Below are positions 28,546-37,856 of a stretch of DNA of 64,000 bases, one piece after another. Origin of the DNA: Burkholderia sp. Leaf177 (lineage in GTDB: Bacteria > Pseudomonadota > Gammaproteobacteria > Burkholderiales > Burkholderiaceae). Under the pieces are notes generated by a model. The model had not been told where the DNA came from. It searched no databases and saw nothing but the letters and a program-made list of their open reading frames with translations. Location of the stretch: assembly GCF_001424345.1 (NCBI RefSeq), contig NZ_LMPF01000026.1:270685-334684 (forward strand), written 5' to 3'. Position numbers and translations under genes: made by a program. Numbering within the stretch: the stretch's first letter is position 1; the number at the start of each line of letters is the position of its first letter.

Positions 28546-29387
28546 GCACGCAACTCGGCCAGGCATCACCCAGGCAATTTTCACCCGGAGCGCGTATCGA
28601 TGTCAGCGAAGTCAGCCACCGGTTTTCATTGCATGGCGCAGCGTTGCCCGTGCTCGATGACGTCAGTTTTTCTGTAGAGCCTGGCGAATTTGTCGCGTTG
28701 CTCGGGCCGAGCGGTTGCGGAAAATCGACGTTGCTCAGGCTCGTGGCCGGGCTCGATTCGCCGGCGCAGGGAACCGTGTCGTCCAATGGCGTAAGCATTG
28801 GCGGTCCCGATCCATCGCGCGTCGTGGTGTTTCAGGACCCGACCTTGTACCCGTGGCGCACCGTGCGGGCGAACGTTGGGCTTGGACCGGAAGCGCAACG
28901 TGACGGCTTTAGATTTCCGTGGAGCAAACGCAAGGCGGCGCTTCCGTTAAGCGGAAAAACAGCTTCGCCGGAACAGCGTATCGATGCCGCGTTGCAACTC
29001 GTCGGCCTGACCGAATTTGCCGCGGCCTATCCGCACCAACTGTCGGGCGGTATGGCGCAACGCGTGGCTTTGGCGCGCGCGCTCGTCAACGATCCTGAAC
29101 TGCTCGTACTCGATGAACCATTCGGCAAGCTCGACTCGCTCACGCGACTGCGGATGCAAAGCGAACTCGTGAAGCTTTGGCGCGACGCGCGTTTCTCGGT
29201 CCTGCTTGTGACGCACGACGTTGAAGAAGCATTGTTCCTTGCAAACCGCGTCATTATTTTCAGCGAACGCCCCGCGCGCATCACCGCTGAAGTGCGCAAC
29301 GACGCACCTTACCCGCGGCATCGTGATGATCCGAAGCTGGTCGAGCTGCGCCGCGAAGTGCTTGAGCTGCTCGGTCTGGTCGCGTGA
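28539..29387 (+). CDS. ABC transporter ATP-binding protein, SsuB/TauB-like
   Basis: A 282-residue ATPase with Walker A GPSGCGKST, Q-loop QDPTLYPW, signature LSGGMAQRVALARAL and Walker B LLVLDEPFG, then the switch His in VTHDVEEAL. An insertion of about 20 residues (RFPWSKRKAALPLSGKT) lies between the Q-loop and the signature. It overlaps the permease gene by 7 bp and energises the importer. Confidence 0.92.
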   Translation: MVSTQLGQASPRQFSPGARIDVSEVSHRFSLHGAALPVLDDVSFSVEPGEFVALLGPSGCGKSTLLRLVAGLDSPAQGTVSSNGVSIGGPDPSRVVVFQDPTLYPWRTVRANVGLGPEAQRDGFRFPWSKRKAALPLSGKTASPEQRIDAALQLVGLTEFAAAYPHQLSGGMAQRVALARALVNDPELLVLDEPFGKLDSLTRLRMQSELVKLWRDARFSVLLVTHDVEEALFLANRVIIFSERPARITAEVRNDAPYPRHRDDPKLVELRREVLELLGLVA

Positions 29388-29436
29388 TCCATTACATCGA
29401 CACAACTCAAAACCAACGACCCGTGGAGAATTACCG

Positions 29437-30492
29437 ATGAACCGTTCAGATCCCGATGCCGGTCAAGGCGTCTTGCCGCCAGAAAGCAATTCGCGCCGGG
29501 CTTGGCTGCGAAAGACGGCGTGGACCACCGGCGCCGTGGCCTTGGGTGGCGCGTCGTTCGGTCTGGCTGGTTTGCCCGCTCGCGCCGATGACACCAAACT
29601 GAAGCCGGTGAAGCTGTCGTGGAACGCAAGCGCAATCTGCACGGCGCCGGTGCCCGTCGGCATTAAACAGGGATTCTTTGCCAAGCACGGATTGGACGTT
29701 GAACTCATCAACTTTGCCGGGTCGACCGACCAGTTGCTCGAAGCCATTGCCACGGGCAAGTCGGACGCGGGCGTAGGCATGGCGCTGCGCTGGATCAAAC
29801 CGCTCGAGCAGGGTTTCGATGTCAAGCTCACCGCCGGCATTCACGGCGGCTGCATGCGGTTGCTGGCTACCAGAACATCGGGCATTGTCGATTTGCCTGG
29901 AATCAAGGGCAAGACGGTAGGCGTCAGCGACATGGCGAGCCCCGCGAAGAACTTCTTTGCTATCACGTTGAAGAAGATCGGCATCGATCCGGATAACGAC
30001 GTGCGCTGGCGGCAGTATCCCGCCAACCTGCTTGGCGAGGCATTGAAGAAGGGCGAAGTCCATGCAATTGCGGACGGCGATCCGACCATCTGGACGCTAC
30101 GCGAATCGGACCACTTGTACGAGGTATCGAACAACTTGTGCGGCGAATATCAGACGCGCGTCTGCTGCGTGCTCGGTGTACGCGGCAGCCTCGTGCGAAA
30201 GGATCGTGCAACCGCGCAAGCGCTCACGCAGGCCTTGCTGGAAGCAACGGAATGGACTGCGAACAATCCGGCAGAGGCGGCGGCGATCTTTTCGGTCCAT
30301 GCACCGCAAGCGGACGTTGCGCAGCTTACGGCAATGTTGAAGAGTCACACGGATCATCATCATCCGGTCGGCGACGCATTCAAGAAAGAGATCTCGCTTT
30401 ATGCCGATGACCTCAAGACAGTCGGTGTACTAAATAGCGGAACGGACTCGACGCGTTTTGCAAACAAAGTGTTTTCAGACGTGCTGGCTTGA
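29437..30492 (+). CDS. ABC importer substrate-binding protein, Tat-exported, Cys-rich
   Basis: A 351-residue binding protein of the SsuA/NMT1 type. Its N-terminus has a twin-arginine signal (RRAWLRK, then a hydrophobic stretch ending LPARA). The core shows GIKQGFFAKHGLDVELI and LPGIKGKTVGVSDM as in aliphatic-sulfonate binders. It carries five Cys (AICTAP, GGCMR, NLCGE, VCCV), and a HTDHHHP cluster, both unusual for this family. Tat export suggests cytoplasmic folding or a bound cofactor. Ligand unknown. GTGGAG precedes the ATG. Confidence 0.86.
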   Translation: MNRSDPDAGQGVLPPESNSRRAWLRKTAWTTGAVALGGASFGLAGLPARADDTKLKPVKLSWNASAICTAPVPVGIKQGFFAKHGLDVELINFAGSTDQLLEAIATGKSDAGVGMALRWIKPLEQGFDVKLTAGIHGGCMRLLATRTSGIVDLPGIKGKTVGVSDMASPAKNFFAITLKKIGIDPDNDVRWRQYPANLLGEALKKGEVHAIADGDPTIWTLRESDHLYEVSNNLCGEYQTRVCCVLGVRGSLVRKDRATAQALTQALLEATEWTANNPAEAAAIFSVHAPQADVAQLTAMLKSHTDHHHPVGDAFKKEISLYADDLKTVGVLNSGTDSTRFANKVFSDVLA

Positions 30493-30496
30493 ACGT

Positions 30497-30955
30497 TCAT
30501 AGCGCCAGCTTGTATCCTTCATGGCTCGCGACGAAGCCGAGTTTGTCATAGAACCTGTGGGCATCGGCGCGGGTCTTGTCGGTCGTTAGCTGCACGAGAT
30601 TGCAGCCGCGCGCCTTGCATTGCGCGATCGCCCATTCGAACATCTTCTGCCCGAGGCCTGAATCGCGGCGGTGCGCGGTTATGCGTACCGCTTCGATTTG
30701 TCCTCGCCACGCGCCCATCCGCGCGATCCCCGGAATGAACGTGAGTTGCAGCGTTCCAATCACCTCTTCGTTGTCCGCGACGACTACGAGAAGCTGATTG
30801 GCGTCTGCGTTTATGGCCTCGAACGCAGCGACGTAACGCGCATCAAGCGGGGTGCCGGTGCTTTCACGTTGGCTGCCGAGCGGATCATCGGCGAGCATTG
30901 CGACAATGGCGGGGATATCGGCCAAACGCGCCGGCCTGAAAACGACGTGTTCCAT
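30497..30955 (-). CDS. GNAT family N-acetyltransferase
   Basis: A 152-residue acetyltransferase. It opens with FRPARLADIPAIVAMLADDP, has the central strand VIGTLQLTFIPG, the acetyl-CoA loop RRDSGLGQKMFEWA and a C-terminal ADAHRFYDKLGF, all typical of the GNAT fold. The substrate is unknown. The start at 30955 has an AAGGAGG site upstream on the minus strand; the longer frame has none. It ends 4 bp from the convergent binding-protein gene. Confidence 0.87.
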   Translation of the reverse strand: MEHVVFRPARLADIPAIVAMLADDPLGSQRESTGTPLDARYVAAFEAINADANQLLVVVADNEEVIGTLQLTFIPGIARMGAWRGQIEAVRITAHRRDSGLGQKMFEWAIAQCKARGCNLVQLTTDKTRADAHRFYDKLGFVASHEGYKLAL

Positions 30956-31289
30956 TTGGGCCTCCTTCAATGCCTGGAAAGTAATGCAGCCGAACGGCTC
31001 TCGGCGCTCAAACGGCCAGGCTTTTTCCTGTGGTATGCGTGCAAAGCGTGCCGCGGACGCGCGGCTCCATACACGTACGATCTGCACTGGAAAGCACCAT
31101 TGCATTCTATCGACAAATTCAGGGAGAATCGTGCGAACGCCATTGCTGGATTGACGGACCGGGAACCAATTTCACCGCCGCCAACCGCGCGCAATCCGGA
31201 CGGGCTGGTAGTTGAGTACTATCAAGCGCCTCCGGACGGACAAGTCCTGGGCAAACGTGGTGAAGCAGAAGCATCTCTGACGGGTTCTC

Positions 31290-32627
31290 ATGAAAAAATA
31301 TCGCCCGCGTCTTCCGCAGGACCACTCGCACGTTGCATGGCGGGAGCTGTCGCTGACATCGTTGCCGATTGCCCTTGTATTCGTTGCGCTGGTCGGGCTG
31401 ATTGTCTGGGTCGCCGATCCCGCGCCACCCAAGACCATCACCATCAGCGCAGGTCCGCACGACAGCTCGCTTTTGAACACGGCCAACACTTACAAAAAGA
31501 TCCTGGCGCGCAACGGCATCACGCTCAAGGTGCTCGAATCCGATGGTTCCGTGCAGAATCTCCAGCGGCTGATGGATCCCAAGCAACACGTGGATATCGC
31601 GCTCGTGCAAGGCGGGGTATCGGATGAAGCGGCGAGGGCTTCGCTGATGTCGCTCGGAGGGATTTTTTACGTCCCCATCGTGGTGTTTTATCGGGGCAAG
31701 GACATGACGCAGCTTTCGCAACTCGAAGGCAAGCGCATCGCGATAGGGCGCGAAGGCAGCGGCACGCGACAGTTATCGCTCAACCTGCTCGCGGCCAACG
31801 GCGTAACTCCTGGCGATACACATCTCGTGCCCATCGACGGCATGCAGGCCGCCGAACAGTTGGTGGCAGGAAATATCGATGCCGCCATGCTAAGCGGCGA
31901 CTCGACCACGCGTTCGCTGATGCTGCGGCTCCTCGGCATACCGGGCATTTCGGTCATGAACTTTGCGGAGGCGAGCGCTTATACGCGCCTGTTTCCTTAC
32001 CTCGATGAAATCGATCTGCCGCCCGGCGTTCTCGATCTTCGACGCAAAGTGCCGCGCGAAACCTTGCACATGATTGGCCCGACCGTCGAGATCGTAGCGC
32101 GGCCGAATCTGCATCCGGCTATATCGGACCTGCTGATCGAGGCCGCGCAAGAAGTGCACGGCGCGGCGGGTCTGATGCAGCGCGCCGGCGATTTCCCGAG
32201 CACTACAACGCGCGAATATCGCATCAGCGAAGACGCGACGCGTTACTACAAGTCAGGCAAGAGTTTTTTGTATCGCGTGCTGCCATTCTGGGTCGCAAGC
32301 ATCACAGACCGTATCCTGGTGCTTTTATTGCCGGTCGCCGTGCTGCTGTTTCCGGCGCTGCGGCTGATTCCCGCGCTATACGGATGGCGTGTGCGCTCGC
32401 GGATTTATCGATACTACGGGGCATTGATCGCGATAGAGCGCGGCGCGCTGAGTACATCGACGGAAGAACAGCGTCTCGCGTTGCTCGCGGAACTCGATGA
32501 AATCGAAGCGTCGCTCAATACACTTAAAATGCCGCTCGCTTATGCCGATGCGTTTTACGTGCTGCGCGAACACGTGGGTTTTGTGCGGATGCATCTGACC
32601 GGCACACAGCGCGAACACGCGCACTGA
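31290..32627 (+). CDS. TAXI-family solute-binding protein anchored by membrane helices
   Basis: A 445-residue protein. One helix at about 21-41 anchors the N-terminus. The TAXI solute-binding fold follows at about 48-330 (TITISAGPHDSSLLNTA, DIALVQGG, GKRIAIGREGSGTRQL). Two further helices at about 340-375 and a cytosolic helical tail close the protein. TAXI proteins normally serve tripartite TRAP transporters, but no DctQ or DctM gene is nearby, so partner and substrate are unknown. It is transcribed alone, divergent from the acetyltransferase. Confidence 0.82.
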   Translation: MKKYRPRLPQDHSHVAWRELSLTSLPIALVFVALVGLIVWVADPAPPKTITISAGPHDSSLLNTANTYKKILARNGITLKVLESDGSVQNLQRLMDPKQHVDIALVQGGVSDEAARASLMSLGGIFYVPIVVFYRGKDMTQLSQLEGKRIAIGREGSGTRQLSLNLLAANGVTPGDTHLVPIDGMQAAEQLVAGNIDAAMLSGDSTTRSLMLRLLGIPGISVMNFAEASAYTRLFPYLDEIDLPPGVLDLRRKVPRETLHMIGPTVEIVARPNLHPAISDLLIEAAQEVHGAAGLMQRAGDFPSTTTREYRISEDATRYYKSGKSFLYRVLPFWVASITDRILVLLLPVAVLLFPALRLIPALYGWRVRSRIYRYYGALIAIERGALSTSTEEQRLALLAELDEIEASLNTLKMPLAYADAFYVLREHVGFVRMHLTGTQREHAH

Positions 32628-32726
32628 TCCTCGTGTCCATTCATGTCCTAGTCGTTTCGCGCGTTTTTGGCTCTATAAGCGATTCCCTAGGCAAGTTATC
32701 GTGGGTTCCTCTTTGGAAGGAATCCC

Positions 32727-33197
32727 ATGAACCACTCCACCGTGTTTCAACATCTCGAAGGGCCGGCCGAGCTAACATCGGCTTTCGGCGTGATGCAGGA
32801 ATTGCGTCCGCACTTGAGCACCGCCGATGCTTTCGCCAGACAGATCAACCGGCAAATTGCGCAGGGTTATCGGCTATTGGCGGCTTACGATGGCGAAGCA
32901 CTCATCGGCCTGGCAGGGTACAGGTTCGTGGAAAACCTGATCTATGGCCGGTTTGTCTACGTCGATGACCTCGTTGTGACTTCACATCTGCAGCGCTCGG
33001 GCGTAGGCGCCCAGTTGCTGGCAGAGGTTCGGCGGATCGCGCGAGAAGCAGGTTGCGATAATTTCGTACTCGATACCGGTTTGCACATGGCGCTTGCACA
33101 GCGCTTTTATTATCGGCAGGGATTGTTGGCGAAAGGCATGCATTTCGTCGAATCCTTAACTCCGGCTTTGCCGTCATCACCCGCAGGGAAACTCTGA
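32727..33197 (+). CDS. GNAT family N-acetyltransferase
   Basis: A 156-residue acetyltransferase with AYDGEALIGLAGYRF, YVDDLVVTSHLQRSGVGAQL (acetyl-CoA loop RSGVGAQL) and AQRFYYRQGL, in the usual GNAT order. It is preceded by GAAGGAATCCC and an ATG. Its stop overlaps the start of the flavoprotein gene by one base, so the two are probably co-translated. Substrate unknown. Confidence 0.88.
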   Translation: MNHSTVFQHLEGPAELTSAFGVMQELRPHLSTADAFARQINRQIAQGYRLLAAYDGEALIGLAGYRFVENLIYGRFVYVDDLVVTSHLQRSGVGAQLLAEVRRIAREAGCDNFVLDTGLHMALAQRFYYRQGLLAKGMHFVESLTPALPSSPAGKL

Positions 33198-33802
33198 TGC
33201 GTACGCTTTTGTTGAACAGCAGCCCGCATGGCAAAGCCAGTCATGCTTATGGTCTTGCGCGCGAAATGATCGGAACGCTCGATACACACATCGTGGAACG
33301 CGATCTGGTTGCGGAGCCCCTTCCGCCGATCGGCCGGGATTACGCGGCAGCCGTGACTTCCGGAAGTTCCGAGAACGAGGCATTCGACTGGTCGGAGTGC
33401 GTCATTCGCGAACTGGAGGACACGGACGTTCTGATGATCACCACGCCCATGCACAACTTTACGGTGCCGGCGGCGCTGAAACTCTGGATAGATCACGTCT
33501 TGCGCATCAACAGGACGTTCACCTCCACACCGGACGGCAAGGTCGGCCTGATGAAGGACCGGCCCACTTTTGTGCTGGTCGGTTCGGGCGGTTTTCATAC
33601 GGGCGAGCGTGCGCGCCAACCGGATTTCCTTACGCCGTATCTTCGATACGCACTGGAATCCATCGGAATTCGCAGCGTGCATTTCGTTCTGCTGCAAGGC
33701 CTGGTCGGTAGCGATGTTACGGTATCCAAAGCATTGCAGGATGCACATAATACATTGCTGGCGCATGCGCCTTTCAATACGGTCGATTCCGTTTCAGCTT
33801 AG
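33197..33802 (+). CDS. FMN-dependent NADH-azoreductase/quinone reductase, AzoR-like
   Basis: A 201-residue flavodoxin-fold protein, the same length as E. coli AzoR. Key features are LLLNSSPHGKASHAYGLA (FMN phosphate loop, SSPHGKASHAY), PMHNFTVPAALKLWIDHV (the P-M-x-N-F FMN-binding motif) and GSGGFHTG. It reduces quinones or azo dyes with NAD(P)H in the cytoplasm. It overlaps the preceding acetyltransferase gene (TGATG) and faces a MocR gene. Confidence 0.86.
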   Translation: MRTLLLNSSPHGKASHAYGLAREMIGTLDTHIVERDLVAEPLPPIGRDYAAAVTSGSSENEAFDWSECVIRELEDTDVLMITTPMHNFTVPAALKLWIDHVLRINRTFTSTPDGKVGLMKDRPTFVLVGSGGFHTGERARQPDFLTPYLRYALESIGIRSVHFVLLQGLVGSDVTVSKALQDAHNTLLAHAPFNTVDSVSA

Positions 33803-35247
33803 ATCGATGCGTCGGCCGCGCGTTTTAATTCGAGCGCGCGGCGCATCGCCAGGTGTTCGTCGGCTATGTTCGCGAAGCCCAGCACCAGTCCACTTTGCGG
33901 CGGCGCGTCCAGCGCGTCCATATACCAGCGCGATAACGCCTGTTCGCCGAAGCCGCCAGGATTGGCGCGCTCGGCGACGGCCGCGTCGTCCGTACCGTCC
34001 GTGAAGTGAGCTGCCATTTGCAAACCTCCGGGCGGAAGGTCGATCGCAAGGCGCTCGCCGAACACTTCGGAAATGGCGCGTGCGGTGATTTCACGCCGAT
34101 GCGCATAAAGCAGCCGCATTTTCTTCAGATGCCGCGCGAAGTGGCCTTCTGCCATGAAGTCGGTCACGCTTGCCTGCAAAAGATACGGCGATCCCGCGTT
34201 CATGCTTGCGCTGACTTCGTGAAAGCGCTGCGTTGCGCTAAGCGGCGCGACGACATATGCCAGCCGCAATCCTGGAAACATCACCTTGCTGAACGTGCCG
34301 CTATAAATCACGCGATCGTGCTGATCCAGACTTTTCAGCGCGGGAAGCGGCCGCCCTGCGTAGCGGAACTCGCTGTCGTAATCATCTTCTATGACCCAAC
34401 TTCCGTTCGATCTCGTCCAGTCGAGCAATGCCATCCGGCGTTCCAGCGACAAGGTCACGCCCATCGGACTTTGGTGCGACGGGGTGACGACCGCGAAGCG
34501 CGCATTCGGGTTCAGCGCGAGCCCTCGTTCGACCGAGATTCCGTGCGCATCGACGGGAACGGGCACGAGCCGCGCATTCACTTCGAGCAAGAAGCGCCGC
34601 GCGAGTATGTAGCCGGGATCTTCGAACCAGAAGGCGTCGTCGGGAGAGGCGAGACTGCGCAATACGAGTTCGAGCGTCGCGCGATAACCCGTCGTGACAA
34701 ACACCTGTTCGGGCACGCACTCCACGCCGCGCGACAAACCGAGGTAGGTTGCGATCCGCTCGCGCAAGGGCCAGAAACCCGCCGGGTCGGGATAGGCGAA
34801 TGCGCTGATGTCACCGCTGCGCAGCCGGTGAGCAACCAGCCGGTTCCAGACCTTGCGCGGAAAGGCATCGATTGCGGGCAGGCCCAGCTGATAAGGCTTC
34901 GGCGCGCCGCTGCCATGCGGCGATGCAGCGGCTGAAATTACCGGCAGCGCTTTGCCCGTGCGCGCAGGTCCGCTTGCCGAGACCGGAAGCGCGGACGAGA
35001 CAATCGTTCCGGCCGCGCCGCGCACCTGCAAGTAGCCTTCATCGGCGAGAATGCGATAGGCCATTTCCACGGTTCCGCGCGCTACGTTCAGTTCCATCGC
35101 GAGGCCGCGAACGGCCGGCACGCGATCGCCGGAACGCAAATGCCCTTGCGCAATCGCCGTCTTGAATCGATGACAAATCTGTAGATAAACCGGCACGGAA
35201 AGCGCGCGGTCGATACCCAGATCGAGCTTTGACGAAGCGGGTTTCAT
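33799..35247 (-). CDS. MocR-type GntR/aminotransferase regulator (PdxR-like)
   Basis: A 482-residue fusion: an N-terminal GntR winged helix at about 15-80 (LRSGDRVPAVRGLAMELN and EGYLQVRGAAGTIV) followed by a fold-type-I aminotransferase domain. The latter shows DDYDSEFRY and SGTFSKVMFPGLRL with the PLP-binding Lys. MocR proteins usually use PLP as cofactor or effector and regulate a divergent gene; here that gene is the AhpD-like protein 115 bp away. It overlaps the azoreductase gene end by 4 bp in the convergent direction. Confidence 0.88.
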   Translation of the reverse strand: MKPASSKLDLGIDRALSVPVYLQICHRFKTAIAQGHLRSGDRVPAVRGLAMELNVARGTVEMAYRILADEGYLQVRGAAGTIVSSALPVSASGPARTGKALPVISAAASPHGSGAPKPYQLGLPAIDAFPRKVWNRLVAHRLRSGDISAFAYPDPAGFWPLRERIATYLGLSRGVECVPEQVFVTTGYRATLELVLRSLASPDDAFWFEDPGYILARRFLLEVNARLVPVPVDAHGISVERGLALNPNARFAVVTPSHQSPMGVTLSLERRMALLDWTRSNGSWVIEDDYDSEFRYAGRPLPALKSLDQHDRVIYSGTFSKVMFPGLRLAYVVAPLSATQRFHEVSASMNAGSPYLLQASVTDFMAEGHFARHLKKMRLLYAHRREITARAISEVFGERLAIDLPPGGLQMAAHFTDGTDDAAVAERANPGGFGEQALSRWYMDALDAPPQSGLVLGFANIADEHLAMRRALELKRAADASI

Positions 35248-35362
35248 GGACTAGTCATTGTGTTGATTCTTGGCTCTTCTGGGCAGGCCATGATTTTCGC
35301 ATACTCCTTCTGTGGCCCGATATCAGGCGCCAGCAACTTAATGACCAAACCAGGAGCTTTCC

Positions 35363-35800
35363 ATGACTTCCCGTCTCGACTTCTACAAATCCAATCCCGC
35401 CGACATCAAGGCCTTGCTGGGCGTTGAGGAACAGATCAACAAAAGCCCGCTCGAACAGATCCTGAAGGAACTCGTGCGCTTGCGTGCATCGCAGATCAAT
35501 GGCTGTGCTTTTTGCCTCGACATGCATGTCGCCGATGCACGCAAGGCAGGCGAAACGGAACGCCGCCTGGCGACCGTTTCCGCGTGGCGCGAGACGCCGT
35601 TCTTCAGCGAGCGCGAACGTGCCGCGCTGGAATGGACCGAGGCGCTGACGCTCGTTTCGCAGAACCATGTGCCGGATTCGGTCTGGGAAGCGGTCCGCCC
35701 GCATTTCGACGACAAGGAACTGACCGACCTGACGTTGCTGATCACATCGATCAACAGCTGGAATCGGTTCGCGATTGCGTTTCGCAAGATGCCTGTATAA
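35363..35800 (+). CDS. carboxymuconolactone-decarboxylase/AhpD-like protein
   Basis: A 145-residue all-helical protein with the active-site CxxC at C48 and C51 (NGCAFCLDMH) and H55, the pattern of AhpD-type alkylhydroperoxidases. LRASQING and WNRFAIAFRK are also family-typical. It is probably an antioxidant thiol enzyme. An AGGAGC site precedes the ATG. It is divergent from the MocR gene, an arrangement common for this pair, which suggests control by that regulator. Confidence 0.9.
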   Translation: MTSRLDFYKSNPADIKALLGVEEQINKSPLEQILKELVRLRASQINGCAFCLDMHVADARKAGETERRLATVSAWRETPFFSERERAALEWTEALTLVSQNHVPDSVWEAVRPHFDDKELTDLTLLITSINSWNRFAIAFRKMPV

Positions 35801-35815
35801 GGCTTCGGCGTTGCA

Positions 35816-36391
35816 TCAAACCTCGGCACGTGCGTCCAGCAGCAGGGCGACGCGCGTGCGAGCGAAGGCTGGGTCGATGGGTTCATCGTCGAAAAGCAGC
35901 CGGTACATGATCGGCGCCACCACGCCGTCCATCACGTCGCGAAGTTCCGGCGGCGATTCACCGCGCTCGACTGCCCGCTCGAGGATCATGCGGACCTGCG
36001 AGCGCGTGATGGCCGCGCACTGGCAGGCGGGGCCGCTGCCGTCGGCGTTCATGCCAGCAAGCACGTCGCGGGTCATCGCGCGGCCCGGCGCCGACGACAT
36101 CTCGTCCTGATATCCCTGCGCCCAGGTTGCGAGATCGCTTTGGAGCGATCCGGTATCGGCGGGACCCGTGTCGGGGTAAAAACGCTGGACGGCGACATCG
36201 GCGAGCAGGGTTTGCAGGTCGCCCCAGCGCCGGTAAATAGTCGATGGCGTCACGCCCGCCCGCGCCGCGACCTGCGGCACGGTGATCTCGTCGCGCGACA
36301 TTTCCGCCAGCAAGCCGTTGACGGCCTGGTGAACCGATTCCTGCACCCGTGCGCTCCTGCCACCGGGCCGCAAACCTTCTCGTGCTGCCAT
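35816..36391 (-). CDS. TetR-family transcriptional regulator
   Basis: A 191-residue repressor. The helix-turn-helix is at about 25-60 (ITVPQVAARAGVTPSTIYRRWGD, recognition helix TPSTIYRRW), and the C-terminal helical ligand domain resembles TetR_C subgroup 16. It is divergent from an MFS transporter 106 bp away, which it probably represses. It is convergent with the AhpD-like gene. Confidence 0.9.
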   Translation of the reverse strand: MAAREGLRPGGRSARVQESVHQAVNGLLAEMSRDEITVPQVAARAGVTPSTIYRRWGDLQTLLADVAVQRFYPDTGPADTGSLQSDLATWAQGYQDEMSSAPGRAMTRDVLAGMNADGSGPACQCAAITRSQVRMILERAVERGESPPELRDVMDGVVAPIMYRLLFDDEPIDPAFARTRVALLLDARAEV

Positions 36392-36412
36392 GCTGCACTC
36401 CTGCCAAAAACA

Positions 36413-36465
36413 CTAAAGCTAAAAAGTTGCATTAACGCCAAACAGCGCGCACAATCCGCTAAAGC
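36413..36465 (+). promoter_or_regulatory. promoter of the MFS gene flanked by a direct repeat
   Basis: TTGCAT at 36427-36432 and CACAAT at 36450-36455 are separated by 17 bp and face the MFS gene. The 7-bp word CTAAAGC occurs on both sides (36413-36419 and 36459-36465). The TetR operator is expected here, but I see no clear palindrome. Confidence 0.4.
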
Positions 36466-36497
36466 AATTATTTTGCGTTTATTCGCCGGAGTGCGCA

Positions 36498-37697
36498 ATG
36501 GCTATCGATACCACTTTGCAGTTGTCCCGTCCGCCTTCGTCGCAAGCGCTCTGGCTGTATGCGCTCGCTTCATCGACGTTTTTCGCGGCATCCAGCGCGC
36601 CTACGCCGCTTTATCGTGTGTATCAGGAGGCTTGGGGATTTTCGTCGGCGATGGTCACGCTCGTGTTCGCCACTTATGCGTTCAGTTTGCTGGTGGCGTT
36701 GCTGACGACCGGCGCGCTTTCCGATCACATTGGGCGGCGTCCGGTGATCGTCGGCGGGATCGTGCTGGAAGTTCTGGCCATGCTGGTTTTCGCCGATGCT
36801 CACAGCGTCGGCATCCTGATCCTGGCGCGCGTGCTGCAGGGTTTCGCGACCGGCGCGGCGACGAGCGCACTGGGCGCGGCGATCCTCGATGCAAGCCGTG
36901 CACGCGGTTCCCTGGTCAATACCTTGTCGCCGCTATTCGGCATGGGCGTGGGTGCGCTCGGATCCAGCATGCTGGTGGAATATGCGCCGGCGCCCATGCG
37001 GCTGGTTTATATCGTGCTGATTGCATTGTTCGTGCTGCAGGCGGTCTGGGTGCTGGTGTTGCCCGAAACCGTGAGCCGGCTTCCGGGCACGCTGGCTTCG
37101 CTGGTGCCACGCGTGCGGGTTCCATCGGCGGCGCGAGGTGCGTTGCTGCGCATCGCGCCGGTCAACGTCGCGGTTTGGGCGCTGGGCGGTTTCTATCTAT
37201 CGCTGGGGCCATCGCTTGCACGCGCTGTCACCGGAATCAACGATGCCACCACGGGCGGCTGGGTCGTGTTTGCATTGACCACGGGCGGACTCGTTGCCGT
37301 ACTGCTTTTACGTTCGATGAGCACGTTGCGCTTGCTGATGACCGGCGCAATCGTGCTTGCGGGCGGTTTGCTGATCACGCTTACCGGCGTGCACGCGGGC
37401 CACGCAGGGATATTTTTCGCGGGGACGATCGTCGCCGGGATGGGTTTTGGTTCGGCTTTTCAGGGCGCACTGCGTTCGGTCTTGCCGCTCGCGGAGGCGC
37501 ATGAACGGGCAGGGCTGATGGCTGCGTTGTACGTGCTGAGCTATCTGGCTTTTAGCGTACCGGCGATTCTTGCGGGAACGATGGCGCACGTGGTTGGTTT
37601 GCGGTTGACGACCGACGTGTACGGGATTTCGCTGATCGTGCTGGCCGCAATGACGGTGATTGCGAGCGGCATCGGCAAAAGCACGCGAATGGCTTGA
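36498..37697 (+). CDS. MFS transporter
   Basis: A 399-residue membrane protein with 12 predicted helices. Motif A is visible as GALSDHIGRRPVI in loop 2-3, and ASSAPTPLYRVYQ in helix 1 is common in this subfamily of putative drug or metabolite exporters. GVGALGSSMLVEYAP takes the place of motif C. It lies opposite the TetR gene, by which it is probably controlled. Substrate unknown. Confidence 0.88.
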   Translation: MAIDTTLQLSRPPSSQALWLYALASSTFFAASSAPTPLYRVYQEAWGFSSAMVTLVFATYAFSLLVALLTTGALSDHIGRRPVIVGGIVLEVLAMLVFADAHSVGILILARVLQGFATGAATSALGAAILDASRARGSLVNTLSPLFGMGVGALGSSMLVEYAPAPMRLVYIVLIALFVLQAVWVLVLPETVSRLPGTLASLVPRVRVPSAARGALLRIAPVNVAVWALGGFYLSLGPSLARAVTGINDATTGGWVVFALTTGGLVAVLLLRSMSTLRLLMTGAIVLAGGLLITLTGVHAGHAGIFFAGTIVAGMGFGSAFQGALRSVLPLAEAHERAGLMAALYVLSYLAFSVPAILAGTMAHVVGLRLTTDVYGISLIVLAAMTVIASGIGKSTRMA

Positions 37698-37856
37698 GAG
37701 GTTTGCGTTCGGTTTTGCTGTTGTGAGCTTGATTCGGCTTTGGTCTATTGCGTTGCCCCTGTGCGAGGCAGCACTTCATTTCGTTCGTTGCAACACATGA
37801 TGGATGCCATTCCTGATATCAACGACGACTTCACTTTCTTCCGATGCGCTGCGCGG

